Below, piece by piece: positions 41,674 to 51,403 of a stretch of 64,000 nucleotides of DNA (positions are counted from its first letter, which is position 1; each line of letters begins with the position of its first letter). The notes beneath the pieces were generated by a model, which was not told the origin of the DNA, searched no databases, and saw only the letters and a list, made by a program, of their open reading frames with translations. Origin of the DNA: Desmodesmus armatus (Eukaryota > Chlorophyta > Chlorophyceae > Sphaeropleales > Scenedesmaceae); assembly GCA_007449985.2 (NCBI GenBank), contig VIIQ02000093.1:1-64000 (forward strand), given 5' to 3'. The position numbers and the translations under genes are program-made.

Positions 41674-44199
41674 ATGGGCAGCTGCAGCTGGATCGAAATG
41701 GTTCCAAACCCGCAGGATGGTCAGGTTGCAGGTGCACCGCCCTTTGGGGTCAACGGCCGAGGTCGGCGTGTGTGCGGGCAGGAGTGCACGCGCAGTTGGC
41801 GGCGTTTGTGTTTGTCAGCGGCAGTCACAGCCGCGCAGGTGCGCCATTGTGGTGAAGAGGGAGAGGGAGACGGGGCTGGCTGTGCTCGGCCATGATTGGA
41901 TCAGTCTAGAATGTGCTTGTGAGGAGATGGTGTATGAGTGTGGTGAGTTTCATGTATGCGTCTTACAAACGCGATCAGGTGTCCTTGTGAGCCTTTGATG
42001 CATGTGTGCAGGGTTGTATCTGTGTGCCTTTTATCGAAGCCAGGGTGCATAAGCTGTCTGGATCACAGCTCAGCAGGGCGCACTTGGCACACAGCGGAGG
42101 ATCTGTCACACAAAAGTGGCATGTGGTTTTGCTGGTTGCCATGACTTCCTTTTTATGTTTGGGGCAGTGGCACTACGTCAGTGACCTTGGTTGTCTTTGC
42201 TTTTTGCTTGCAGTGCCGCAGCCCTAATTGAGTGTGTCTTTGGTTGCTCCCTGGTCGCGTGTCATGTATCCCCTGTCTTCTTGGTGTGTTGGCAGGTGGC
42301 TGGAATTGATCGATGTAGGCCACTGCTGCCATGCATTATGTCAGGCAGGTGGCACCCACTACATTGGTGTGTATGTACAACACTGCATGACCCTGTGTGC
42401 TCTGTGTGCGACCTTGAAGTGAACCAGAGAGCCCCTGGAATTGCAGGATTTGCTGAAGGCGTACTGCATTGCGTGTGAACCATTGCGTGATGAGCTGACA
42501 GTATCTTGCATTGGTCATACACACCATCTCAAACATACACGGCAGTTTTATCCAATTGCACACTTTACTCCCCACACACTGTGGTCCCCTTGTGAACCTG
42601 GGTCTGGCTGGTGCCACTGCCAGCCAAGACCAGTAGCAAACATGCAAGTATATCAGTTACACCTGATTGCACACGATACACCCTACACGTTGTGATTGCC
42701 CTGTGAAGCCCTGTCCTGATATCATTGGCAACTAGGGCCAGCAGCTCACGGCGTGAGCAAGTTGTTGTGCCAACGGTGCAGCATGGAGCACAGATGCCAC
42801 CATGCACGGTGCACGTCAAGCTGCCACACCTGGGGGGGCAATGTACAGCAACGCACTACCCCCCCCCCCTGAACCAAGCGCTGCAGCAGGTGTAGGAGTC
42901 CAGCAGCAATCCACATCCACCAACAGACACTCACTCCCACACACAGCAATTCTTACGAACATACCATATGCAAGATATGGATGTGGTACGCCCAGCACAA
43001 CCTTTCAGGCCGTAAGCGCCACCAATCAAACGGCACAGACAGCGCATGCATATGCATGCCCCACTGGCCTAGCTGTCCTGCAGTACTGACATCATGATGT
43101 GATCACATGTACGCCGTGAAGTGCTTCCAGCATGCATGTCAGCCATGCGCGTATACACATGTTGCCAGAATGCAGATGCACACAGGCCATGCCGTTGACA
43201 AAGGTATGTCCACGGTGTGCAGGGGGATGTGCAGGTTCCCGGCAGTGTGTAGCTGCTGCACACAATCACCTCAAGACATATCAGGGTCACATACAACATA
43301 TGTGCAATGCTGACACCTTGAAGGCACTGCCTGCTGGTGTGGAGCCTGTCGAACAGGCATTGGTTCTGCAGTCTCTGACTGTGCATATCGGCATCTGCTG
43401 CATACATCCCGCACATCACAAGCCACTGCAACACAGAGGCAATCAAGGGATGACTCACCTAAAACCCCTCTACACTGGGGCGTAGCTACGGCAAGAACTG
43501 ATTGACAATACAGCCATGCAAGCCATGCGCATGCACATGTGCATGCAAGGTACCTTGCACAATGCACCTGCAAGGCAAGCCTTAGCCTTTTACAAGCTGT
43601 CTGCCATGCTTGATTAGGAGCCACTTGTTCCACCTGATGAGCGGATACTCCATGGCCCATTGGGGATGCAACCATATGCATGCTAGCAATGATCGCAGAG
43701 TGGCCGCCGCAAGCCCCTAACACCAAGGCAGCCTCAGTGTATCCAAACAAGTCGGACACACATACAGCGGCATGCATCAGCGCAACCTTTTCAAGTGCAG
43801 ACTAGGATGTTGTGGCAATGCAGCACCAGAGGCAACGCAGCCTTTGGCCATGTTCAGCTGCTCAAGGCAACAGCTGGAGCCAACAACAAGAACAATCCTC
43901 GGCCAAAAAGCATGCCCTACACTCAACTGAGAGTGCGGCACTCCTCATCGATGCATGCACGGATGCGCCCACGGATGCACCCATGCCCCCAGACACCATG
44001 CATCCTACAGCTCAAGCTACATCCCTTTGCTAACACACACGCATACGCGCACACCCTTCATTTGCGCATTGCGATATCATCGTGTATGTCTACACAATGT
44101 GATCTCTCAAAAGCCAAACAATTCCTCAACCTGCCTGTCCTAGCCTCAGACATACATCCACCAAGCAGCAGCTGCTGCTGTGCTGCACCATACCACACA
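41674..44199. other. Convergent intergenic region, no supported gene
   Basis: This 2.5-kb stretch lies between the ends of the lipase gene (+) and the M43 protease gene (-). It is less GC-rich with many CATG, ATGCA and CACA runs. A minus-strand open stretch at about 43316-43440 has exon-like borders but no family resemblance, and I do not call it a gene. Confidence 0.45.
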
Positions 44200-45832
44200 T
44201 TACTTGCCGGCCCTGTACAATCTCCACATGTCGCGCATCCTGGTGCGCTGTGCTGAGGTGAACTGGTTCATACATGCATCGTCAGTATAGTCCATCCAGT
44301 TGGTGATGGGGTCTGCGCCAGGGAATTTTTTGCCAGTGCACGTGTCACGGTTTGCGGGGCATCCAAATGCAGCACTCTTCTCAGCAGCTGCAGTACAGCA
44401 GTACAGAGCAATGCAGAAAACAAGCGGGCGGCAATACATGTTGCGTCAGACATCAGCAGTGCTTGAAAAACAGTCAAAGGCACACCATGAACGCATCCGC
44501 CACAACACCTTGTTGGTCATAATTGCCTATGCCCTGATTGCTGCCGACATGAGTTGAGATAAGGCTGCATTTCATAGCTCGCCTGCAATCTGTGCCGGCA
44601 TGTGGTCTACCTGCCAGCACCCTGCACTCACGTGTGTCTGAGATGCTGTCTCCAGAGGCCTCTTTGGTTGTGCACCCGCCTTGAAAAGTGTGGAAGAGAC
44701 CCAACCAGTGGCCCACCTCGTGTGTGGCTGTGTCACCTGCGTTGAGGGATGCAGCAAGTGTGACACTGGCTGTCAAACACAACACTAATAGTTTTCGGTA
44801 CAGTACTACTAGTATACAACTCCACACAGGTTGTAGCGCAACACATTGGGATGTGCTGAGTAGTAACCATTTATTGTGTGAGCATGCAGCTTGCCCAACC
44901 TGGCCTCACAGGCGCTGCTTGCATCACGGCCTGCTTGTTGGTCATCACTAGTGTAGCTAGTATCAATTTGACAGCTGGCCCCATGCAACATGAGCTACGC
45001 CTCGGCTCGCAAATTGCATGCCGGCAGCGTAAACATGGTCGCGAGCCTCTCGACGCCGTCAGCTTGTCAACGTGCGTGGCAGGAATGTCACATGAGCCAA
45101 CAAACACGTCCGCTGCAACATCCTCGAGACAGGAAAGGCTCAAGCTTACCTTGGTTGTAAGGAGCAGCATCGCCTCCAGGCAACGACCCCCTCAGGATCA
45201 CAACACCATCATTTTTGTAACCACTGGAAATGGGCGCTGCCAAGCACCCAAACAAAGCAACAGGGCGGCCACGCAAACAGCGCAGGAGCAAGGGGACAGC
45301 AGTACACAACCCATGGTCAGCCTGGGATCCTTTTTTGGGTGTAGTGTGGTGGCTGTGGTGCTCTGTGTAAGGTGGTTTGGTTCGGTAGTCAGCACTTGGT
45401 GCCAAGTTACCCATGTCTGTGCCAGAGACTGGCCAGGACTATGCATATGACTGGCATATGCATCGCCAGAACCCCAGAGGGCGCAACAGTGCATGCCTGA
45501 TGAGTCAACTGATCTTCTGGTAAATGTGACGTTATGACGAACCCACCAGGTGGGCAGTGCCCTTGCTCATGCGCATACTGTGCTGTAGCTGATACACTAT
45601 GCCCGTATTTTTATGGTTTGCGCAAAGGGTGTGAATTAGAACAACTACCGCAGCTCACTCACAATTGGGAAAGGTAGCCCAGCCGAGCAAACCTCCACCT
45701 GGGTTGGCTACGTAGATGTTGAGGGTGCTGAAGCTGCCTTGCCTCAGTTTGTTCTTGGCGTCCCGCTCGGCTTGGGAGCCGTACCCCATGTTGTACCAGG
45801 CATCGTTGCTGGTCGTTGTGATTCCAGCCACG

Positions 45833-45859
45833 TTAATTCACCTTGCATGGAGTTGCCAT
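45833..45859 (-). repeat. Repeat B2, 3' end of the DIRS-like element (27 bp)
   Basis: Same 27 bases as B1 at 46125-46151. Its outer TTAA (45833-45836) abuts protease coding sequence. Confidence 0.95.
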
Positions 45860-45968
45860 TGTGTGTTACACTTTGAATTGGGTGGCAAGGCCAACCATTG
45901 AACAACAAAGAAAGAGAAAAGGCCAGGGGAAGGCCCCAAGATGCAAAGCGCAGGGAGGGAGAGGAGGG

Positions 45969-46128
45969 CGCGCTGTTGTGTCAACAACAGCAAAACGTGC
46001 CTTGCCAGAAGCATGGCAGAAGCTAAGCATGCCGTTGCAGTGCGCAAGCCCATGGTTCTGCGGGGCCTGAACCCTGGGTGCATCAGCTTTGCTGATTAAC
46101 GCATGGTAATACATTAACATGCTATTAA
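45969..46128 (-). repeat. Direct repeat A2 of the DIRS-like element (160 bp)
   Basis: Internal copy matching A1. Its TTAA end (46125-46128) is shared with repeat B1, so B1-A2 reproduces the joined ends of a circular form. Confidence 0.95.
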
Positions 46129-46166
46129 TTCACCTTGCATGGAGTTGCCATAGTAAAAAAGATGAA

Positions 46167-46936
46167 TTATGAGTTGAAGAAAGGCCCTGGTGAGATCACT
46201 GACTCCACCAGGGCAGCAAAGAACATGCGTGCATGTGAGTCAGCCGGGATAGCGTGGTCCAAGTAGCACTCCCTCAGTGCCTTGGAGCCAACACCCCAGC
46301 CACCAAACTGAAGGCCAGCCGAGGGGGCAAGGCCAAACCTGCAACGGCAGGTAGGGGTGCAATGGGCTGCTGCTCCCGCTCCCAACCCCTGCGAAATGAC
46401 GTCAGCATGGGGTTGTCCGCACAAGGGCGGGGCAGGCCGACCATATCATGCACTGTGTTGACCGCACTGAAGTACGGCTGGGCCGTGCTGGCTTGCACAG
46501 TGCCAGAAGCCGCCAAATGCTGAGCCCACAACAGCCCTGTCAACTGGGTAGCCGGCAGGAAAGCCAGCTGCCGGGCCACACAGAAGCGCACAAAGGCGCC
46601 AAAGCTGCTGCCATAAGTTTGCCATGACGCTGGCGACAGGCGCGCCGCCATGGTTGCTGCCAGAGCTGCACATGCCTGCAGGTCAGGCTGCTGTCCTGCT
46701 GCACGATACTGCTCTACCAAAAAGTCCTGCAAAAGGATGACAAACACAGCCGGAGGCGCAACCACAGGCGCAACCAGGGTATACCTGGGCGAGCGTACTA
46801 CAGGCTGCTGCTGTTGCTGCTGGGCCCAATTGCTCAGCTGCTGTGCTCTATCCGAATTGCCATGATGGTCCATCGGGGGCTGGGCAGGTGGGCCTGGCCA
46901 GAAGGCCCTGCAACAAAGGTAGCATGCGGCAAGCAA
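46167..46936 (-). pseudogene. DIRS-like tyrosine recombinase, internally truncated
   Basis: From 46936, overlapping the RT ORF by about 100 bases, one frame (to 46274) encodes a helical core-binding domain: SPASWQTYGSSFGAFVRFC, GLLWAQHLAASGTVQASTA and YFSAVNTVHDMVGLPRPC, followed by TSFRRGWERE. The catalytic domain with its Arg-His-Arg boxes is absent. A second frame (46167-46424) then gives a recombinase-like end, GGWGVGSKALRECYLDHAIP, whose Tyr is a plausible nucleophile. I infer a deletion of the catalytic core plus a frame change. This copy probably cannot integrate by itself. Confidence 0.7.
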
Positions 46937-48954
46937 ATGCTGTCTTTTGCCAGCAGCATGAGCTCATGGAACCAAGGCTGGGCAGGCCAACAAGGCACCA
47001 CAACAGTAACAGAAGCACGGTCCTCCCGCACCTTTTGCGCAAACTGCAGCAACACGCTGCTGCTGAAAGGCGGGCAGGCGTAAGCGTTGTGCCCGTGCCA
47101 AGGCTGAAGGAAAGCGTTGGAACCAGAGCTGCCTGGGCAGCGATGCAGGCTGTAGAAGACTGGCAGCTGGGTGTTGCTGTCAGCAGCAAACAGGTCAATG
47201 CTGTAAGGGCCCCAGAGGGTGTTAAGGGCACTGAAGATGCGAGGATGCAAAGAAAAATCACCACGATCCACAAAGCGAGATGGAGCGTCAGCAAGATTGA
47301 GCTCGGACGAGACACGCACAACCTGAAGATGAACATGCAACCTTTCCAGAACGGCCCACAGCGTGCGATACTCAGACATCAAAACAGCAGATCGTGAAGC
47401 AAACCGACCCAGAACACTCTGGGTCACACTGTTGTCCTCATACAAACGGACAACCCTGTCCCGAACCACCGGGGCAAATGAGAGCAAAGCGTTGCGAACA
47501 GCACGCATCTCCTTTTGATTGATATGCATGCCCCGCTCCTCTGCAGACCAACGACCAGAGGCCACCGACTCAGGGTCTTCAGCCAGGTCAGGGATCACAG
47601 CACCCCAGCCCTGATCAGAGGCATCCACATAGAGGTCAATAGCAGCTGGCCTCAAACGAATAGGAGAAACCAGGTGCCTCTCAGGAATCTGGCACCACCA
47701 CTCAAGGTCCCTGAAAGACTGCCGGGACAGGCGCACATCACCACCCCAACCCTTGACAGTGCTGCAGTCATCATACAGCGACCGCAGGAACAGGTTGGCA
47801 GGCATGACCGCTAACCGAACAGACTGAGCGTAGCCACAAAAGGACGCCAGGTCGCGTTTGGGCACCAACCGCTTGTTCAGCTTAGCGGAAACAATCAGCC
47901 CCCGTGCCAGGCGAGCCAGCCGGGCGACTTTAGCAGGGGGGACGGCAAAGGTGCCAGCAACCAGGTCAACTGTGAGCCCCAGGTGCTCCAACTGCTGACA
48001 CGGCTGCCAAACTGACTTCTTTGGGTGCGGCGTGAACCCCAGCCAGTACATCAGTGATAGAATCCACTGAGCACCGGCAGCCGCACACTCAGAGTCAGGA
48101 AACAAGAAAAGAAAATCATCTAGGTATGGCAGCACGCGGCAACCTGTGCGCGCGAGGCCTGCAGAGGGGGTAGGATACATACAGCCTGGGGGAACCGGGT
48201 TGTGAAAGGGGGCGCGGAGGTGGGCAACAAAGGGGCGGGCCACCTTAGTAAAATAGTATGGGTTGTTGTTCCAGCCAAACGGCAAGCAGTTGATGCGATA
48301 AAAGCAACCAGCAAACTCAAAACAAAAGTACTCCACGGCTGAGGGATGCAGAGGCACTTGGTAAAATGCATCAGCCATATCAGCCTTGACTGCCCATGCG
48401 TTGGCAAGATCATAACGCTGCAACATGCGCAAGGTCTCAAAGCGGCACCTGTGCGCGACATTGAATTTGTTGCAGTGCTTCAGGTTGACAACAAGCCGCC
48501 AGGAATCCCCCTTAGGCACACAAAAGGCGTTGGAACAGTGCAGAGGACGAGCATGCAACTGAGTCAACACCCCAAGCTTCACAAAGCGGGGAACCTCTGT
48601 GTGCAACCACCATTGCCGTTGGGATTGGGTGGACGGCAGGGGTTTTTTGTAGAAGGGGGGTGGGGGGCGCCCACCACGCCACTCCACACGCACACCATGC
48701 TGCAACCACGACACAACTGTGGGGGAGGCCCCAATGGCACGCCAATGGCTGGCACACAAACCCAAGCGCTGGGGCAAGGGTGTGTCAGGAGGGAAAGGGT
48801 GGGACGGGGTGACCACCATCGTGGGAAAAAAGAGCAGAGAAACAGCCACACAGCACACGACAATGTGTGCCCACCCTAGGTTGCATGCAAAAAGCCACCA
48901 GGGTGTACAGACAGGAAGCCAAAGGCTGGCACTTACGTGGGGGCCGATACCCAC
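46834..48954 (-). CDS. DIRS-like ORF2, reverse transcriptase and RNase H
   Basis: 706 residues from the first in-frame GTG; the real start is uncertain. RT part: SWRLVVNLKHCNKF, the WAVKADMADAFYQVPLHP block with the first catalytic Asp, CLPFGWNNNPYYF and the active-site YLDD (near 48113-48130, about residue 277). RNase H part: IDLYVDASDQGWGAVI, a HINQKEMRAV helix with the Glu, YEDNSVTQSVL and SSELNLADAPSR, all typical of the DIRS group, whose RNase H ends in N-x-A-D-A-P-S-R. No protease or DDE integrase domain is present. The frame is intact throughout. Confidence 0.93.
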   Translation of the reverse strand: MGIGPHVSASLWLPVCTPWWLFACNLGWAHIVVCCVAVSLLFFPTMVVTPSHPFPPDTPLPQRLGLCASHWRAIGASPTVVSWLQHGVRVEWRGGRPPPPFYKKPLPSTQSQRQWWLHTEVPRFVKLGVLTQLHARPLHCSNAFCVPKGDSWRLVVNLKHCNKFNVAHRCRFETLRMLQRYDLANAWAVKADMADAFYQVPLHPSAVEYFCFEFAGCFYRINCLPFGWNNNPYYFTKVARPFVAHLRAPFHNPVPPGCMYPTPSAGLARTGCRVLPYLDDFLFLFPDSECAAAGAQWILSLMYWLGFTPHPKKSVWQPCQQLEHLGLTVDLVAGTFAVPPAKVARLARLARGLIVSAKLNKRLVPKRDLASFCGYAQSVRLAVMPANLFLRSLYDDCSTVKGWGGDVRLSRQSFRDLEWWCQIPERHLVSPIRLRPAAIDLYVDASDQGWGAVIPDLAEDPESVASGRWSAEERGMHINQKEMRAVRNALLSFAPVVRDRVVRLYEDNSVTQSVLGRFASRSAVLMSEYRTLWAVLERLHVHLQVVRVSSELNLADAPSRFVDRGDFSLHPRIFSALNTLWGPYSIDLFAADSNTQLPVFYSLHRCPGSSGSNAFLQPWHGHNAYACPPFSSSVLLQFAQKVREDRASVTVVVPCWPAQPWFHELMLLAKDSICLPHATFVAGPSGQAHLPSPRWTIMAIRIEHSS

Positions 48955-48978
48955 TCCTGCCTGCAGAGGTCCCTTTGC

Positions 48979-49884
48979 TTAGGACCTGCCGGCTCCAGCG
49001 CTGCTGCTGGAGCCTTCATCGCGCCCGTTGCCGCCCCTGCCACGGCCACGGCCACCGCTGCTGCCGCCCCTGCTGCCGCCCCTGCCCCGGCCGCTGCTGA
49101 GGGCGCTCTCTGCTGCTTTCTTGGCGAGCAGCTTGGCCTTGGCCTCACGCATGAGGCGCTGGTGCTCGCGGGTGGCCTCGTTGGTGAAGGTGTAGGTGTC
49201 ACCCTCATCGAACACCTTGCTGGCAAGCAGCTTCATGCCGTCCCCGCCCTCGTGCTGGTGGCTCTCGATAATGCTGAGGCGTCCCCTGACTGCTCCTGTG
49301 AGCCACCCCTCCAGGTAGCGGAGGCCACCAAGGGGGGCTTGCAGCAGGGTCCTGCTGTTGGCATCGCCCTGCAGGACGCTGTCCAGCAGGCTGCTGTACC
49401 CCACGAGCCAGCTGCGCATCAGGTCCAGGATCCCCTCGTATGTAAGGGTTGCCTGGGCCTCATACCTCAGGGACCCTGCCCCCTGCCCATTCAGCATCAT
49501 GCTCTGCAGGGTTTGGCTGACTTCAAGGTTGTTGCTAGGCAGCAGGGGAACCTGGGCATGACCCTCCCGCAGCTGCTCTACGTCTGCTGGCAGCTTCGCC
49601 AGCAGATAAGGGGGGATGGCTGCCCGGGCTGTTGCTGTAGGTTTGAGCTGCCTGACATCCGCCAGCCGCTGCGACTCTGCCACTACAGAATCTGCTCCTC
49701 CTGCTGGCTGCTGGGGAAGCAGCTGCTGCATCCGCTGCACTGCTTCTGCGATCAAAGCCTCCCTCTGTGCATCAGTCAGTGGGGCTGACATTGTAGGAGC
49801 TGCTGCAGATCTAGCTGCTGCACGGGCTGCCCTTTGGGCTTGCTGGTCTGCTATCTGCTGTGGTGTGAAAGATGTTGTGCTCAT
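48979..49884 (-). CDS. DIRS-like ORF1, Gag-like protein
   Basis: About 301 residues from ATG at 49884 (frame open to 49977). Gln/Ala-rich helical N-terminus, a central helical region with LLPSNNLEVSQTLQSMML and LLDSVLQGDANSRTLL, then a Lys/Arg helix and an RGG-type tail (GRGRGGSRGG...GRGRGGNGR) fit for nucleic-acid binding. No zinc knuckle is seen, as usual for DIRS elements. It ends 24 bases before the RT ORF opens. Confidence 0.75.
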   Translation of the reverse strand: MSTTSFTPQQIADQQAQRAARAAARSAAAPTMSAPLTDAQREALIAEAVQRMQQLLPQQPAGGADSVVAESQRLADVRQLKPTATARAAIPPYLLAKLPADVEQLREGHAQVPLLPSNNLEVSQTLQSMMLNGQGAGSLRYEAQATLTYEGILDLMRSWLVGYSSLLDSVLQGDANSRTLLQAPLGGLRYLEGWLTGAVRGRLSIIESHQHEGGDGMKLLASKVFDEGDTYTFTNEATREHQRLMREAKAKLLAKKAAESALSSGRGRGGSRGGSSGGRGRGRGGNGRDEGSSSSAGAGRS

Positions 49885-49997
49885 GCACGAATGGAGTGCG
49901 AAGCAGCTCCGAGACTGGCTCTGGCACCGAAGGTGCCGGTTCGAGGTTCGATGGAGCCGGAAGTGTGTAACACTCAAACGCTACCGAGGTAGCGAGT

Positions 49998-50157
49998 CGC
50001 GCTGTTGTGTCAACAACAGCAAAACGTGCCTTGCCAGAAGCATGGCAGAAGCTAAGCATGCCGTTGCAGTGCGCAAGCCCATGGTTCTGCGGGGCCTGAA
50101 CCCTGGGTGCATCAGCTTTGCTGATTAACGCATGGTAATACATTAACATGCTATTAA
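49998..50157 (-). repeat. Direct repeat A1 of the DIRS-like element (160 bp)
   Basis: Identical base for base, by eye, to A2 at 45969-46128 and in the same orientation. It begins at the host TTAA and contains another TTAAC and the palindromic GTTGTGTCAACAAC. Confidence 0.95.
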
Positions 50158-50520
50158 AGGTGAAGTCGGTACTGAAGGCCGCGTTCAGGATTGCGAGCTG
50201 TTGCGAGATGGTGTCGATGGTGACATCTCCAGCGCCAGTGGTGCTCTTGATGATGTGGAACCAGGTTGGAACACTGGTAGTGGTCTGGAGGAGCTTCCTG
50301 CCGCTCGAGGCATTCAGTGCCCGCTGCAGCTGCAGCTGCCGCTCAATGCGCCGCACTTCTACCCTGGAGGGCATGCGTGTGCTGCACCTGCGCGGCAGCA
50401 TGGAAAAGAGTGAATGGCAGTGTGTGGATCGAGTCGGGCCCAAGCCAAGGCTTGAACGACTAGTTCCAGCACGAGGCGGCAACGTCGGTTGCTGCAGGTT
50501 GTAACAGGGCTGTGGCAGTC

Positions 50521-50536
50521 GGGGGGGGGGGGGGGG
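50521..50536. repeat. Poly-G run in M43 intron 1
   Basis: Sixteen G residues. The same intron (50388-51065) also holds a C run near 50682 and three copies of TGTCCGAACTGTC(C/T)GAACC at about 50817, 50925 and 50966, in a locally A-rich stretch unlike the neighbourhood. Confidence 0.8.
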
Positions 50537-51403
50537 TGCTCACCAGTTCAAAATCAAACCTCAATAGGCTCGACCATGGCACTGGCATGCACTGTTTTCA
50601 ACACATGAGCTACAACCATCAAGTGCATGTCACGGAAATCGTCGACTGTCCCCAGCAGCACATGCAACTCGGCCACGACACCCCCCCCCTCTACATGTAC
50701 AACACACTCCTGCAAACACGCCAAGGTACCGTACTGCCACGATGGTTCGGCCAAAAATAAATAATTCAAGCCCTGTCCGAAAATCCGAAAGATGAAAAAT
50801 TGGTCAGGTGGAGCCTGTCCGAACTGTCCGAACCCGAGGAAATTCGAAGGTCAACATGTTAAAGGCCACGGTAGTGCTGCTGGACGGCGAAAAACGCAAG
50901 AAAAACACACTTTCAAGGACCCGTCCGAACTGTCTGAACCTTGAAATATTATGGCGCGCGTGCATGTCCGAACTGTCTGAACCCGCAAAAGAATTGCAAT
51001 TTTCCCCTTGTGGTCGAACCTATCGTGGCAGTACGGTAACTGGTGCCCTCCATGGCTTAACACACCTGTACAACCCGTTGAGTGTGCCCTGCTGTGCTGG
51101 GTCCTTGTCAATTGGCCCAGGGGTCCTGTCTGTCGGGAACTTCTCAGCGGCTGCTGCTGCTACCTCCCGAGGTGGGTCCTCAGGAACAATCGCCACTGCC
51201 GCTGCAGCAGCCGCAGCAGCAAGCTCTGCCTCCGTAGCAAGTACGGGCTCGCTGACAAGTGCATCTGCGCCGTCTGAAAGTGACACCACAGGATCGTCGC
51301 TCTGCTTCAGGTCCCTGCGCCCCTGGGCATCAACTGCCACTGCCAACAGGCACGCAATGGCCAGGACAGCCAGTGGCATGCTGTATGCCAAGGAGCGTGC
51401 CAT

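Larger units (their letters stand above)
45837..50157 (-). mobile_element. DIRS/Kangaroo-like tyrosine-recombinase retrotransposon
   Basis: A 4,321-bp insertion read on the minus strand. Order from its 5' end: repeat A1 (50157-49998), Gag-like ORF, RT/RNase H ORF, truncated tyrosine recombinase, short repeat B1 (46151-46125), repeat A2 (46128-45969), a 109-bp unique stretch, and repeat B2 (45859-45833). A1/A2 (160 bp) and B1/B2 (27 bp) are identical pairs. B1 and A2 overlap on TTAA, which is the same junction that the two outer ends would make if circularised, and host DNA shows TTAA at the insertion point with no longer target duplication. Split direct repeats and a recombinase instead of a DDE integrase define the PAT/Kangaroo branch of DIRS elements. 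Identity of the repeats argues for a young insertion. Confidence 0.92.
44200..51403 (-). pseudogene. Secreted M43-type metalloprotease interrupted by a retroelement
   Basis: Zinc endopeptidase of the pappalysin/cytophagalysin family (M43). Minus-strand exons: 51066-51403, 50158-50387 continuing at 45659-45836, 45150-45223, 44632-44736, 44200-44387; leaving out the insert they sum to 1,113 nt (370 residues) with all phases matching. Exon 1 encodes a signal peptide (LAVLAIACLLAVAVDA) and an Ala/acidic propeptide. The catalytic part shows VPTWFHIIK, the strand-forming GGGLLGWATFP, the zinc motif [11 protein letters not shown] and the Met-turn [11 protein letters not shown] 4.32-kb DIRS-like element lies inside exon 2 at a TTAA between a Phe-Asn pair and the Val-Ala-Gly that follows in the family. 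Unless the element is removed from RNA, this allele cannot make the enzyme. Reading frame and splice sites elsewhere are intact, so the break is recent. Confidence 0.9.

Noticed and set aside
43069..43777. Minus-strand frame with possible exon borders (about 43316-43440)
   Set aside because: Borders fit but neighbouring exons do not continue it, and no family is recognised.
46843..47397. Plus-strand frames opposite the reverse transcriptase
   Set aside because: They are antisense to a well-supported RT/RNase H ORF with all catalytic motifs.
45837..50157. Interpretation of the insert as an ordinary LTR retrotransposon or a large intron
   Set aside because: No LTR with TG...CA ends, no DDE integrase or protease, no GT-AG borders; split direct repeats and a recombinase fragment fit DIRS instead.
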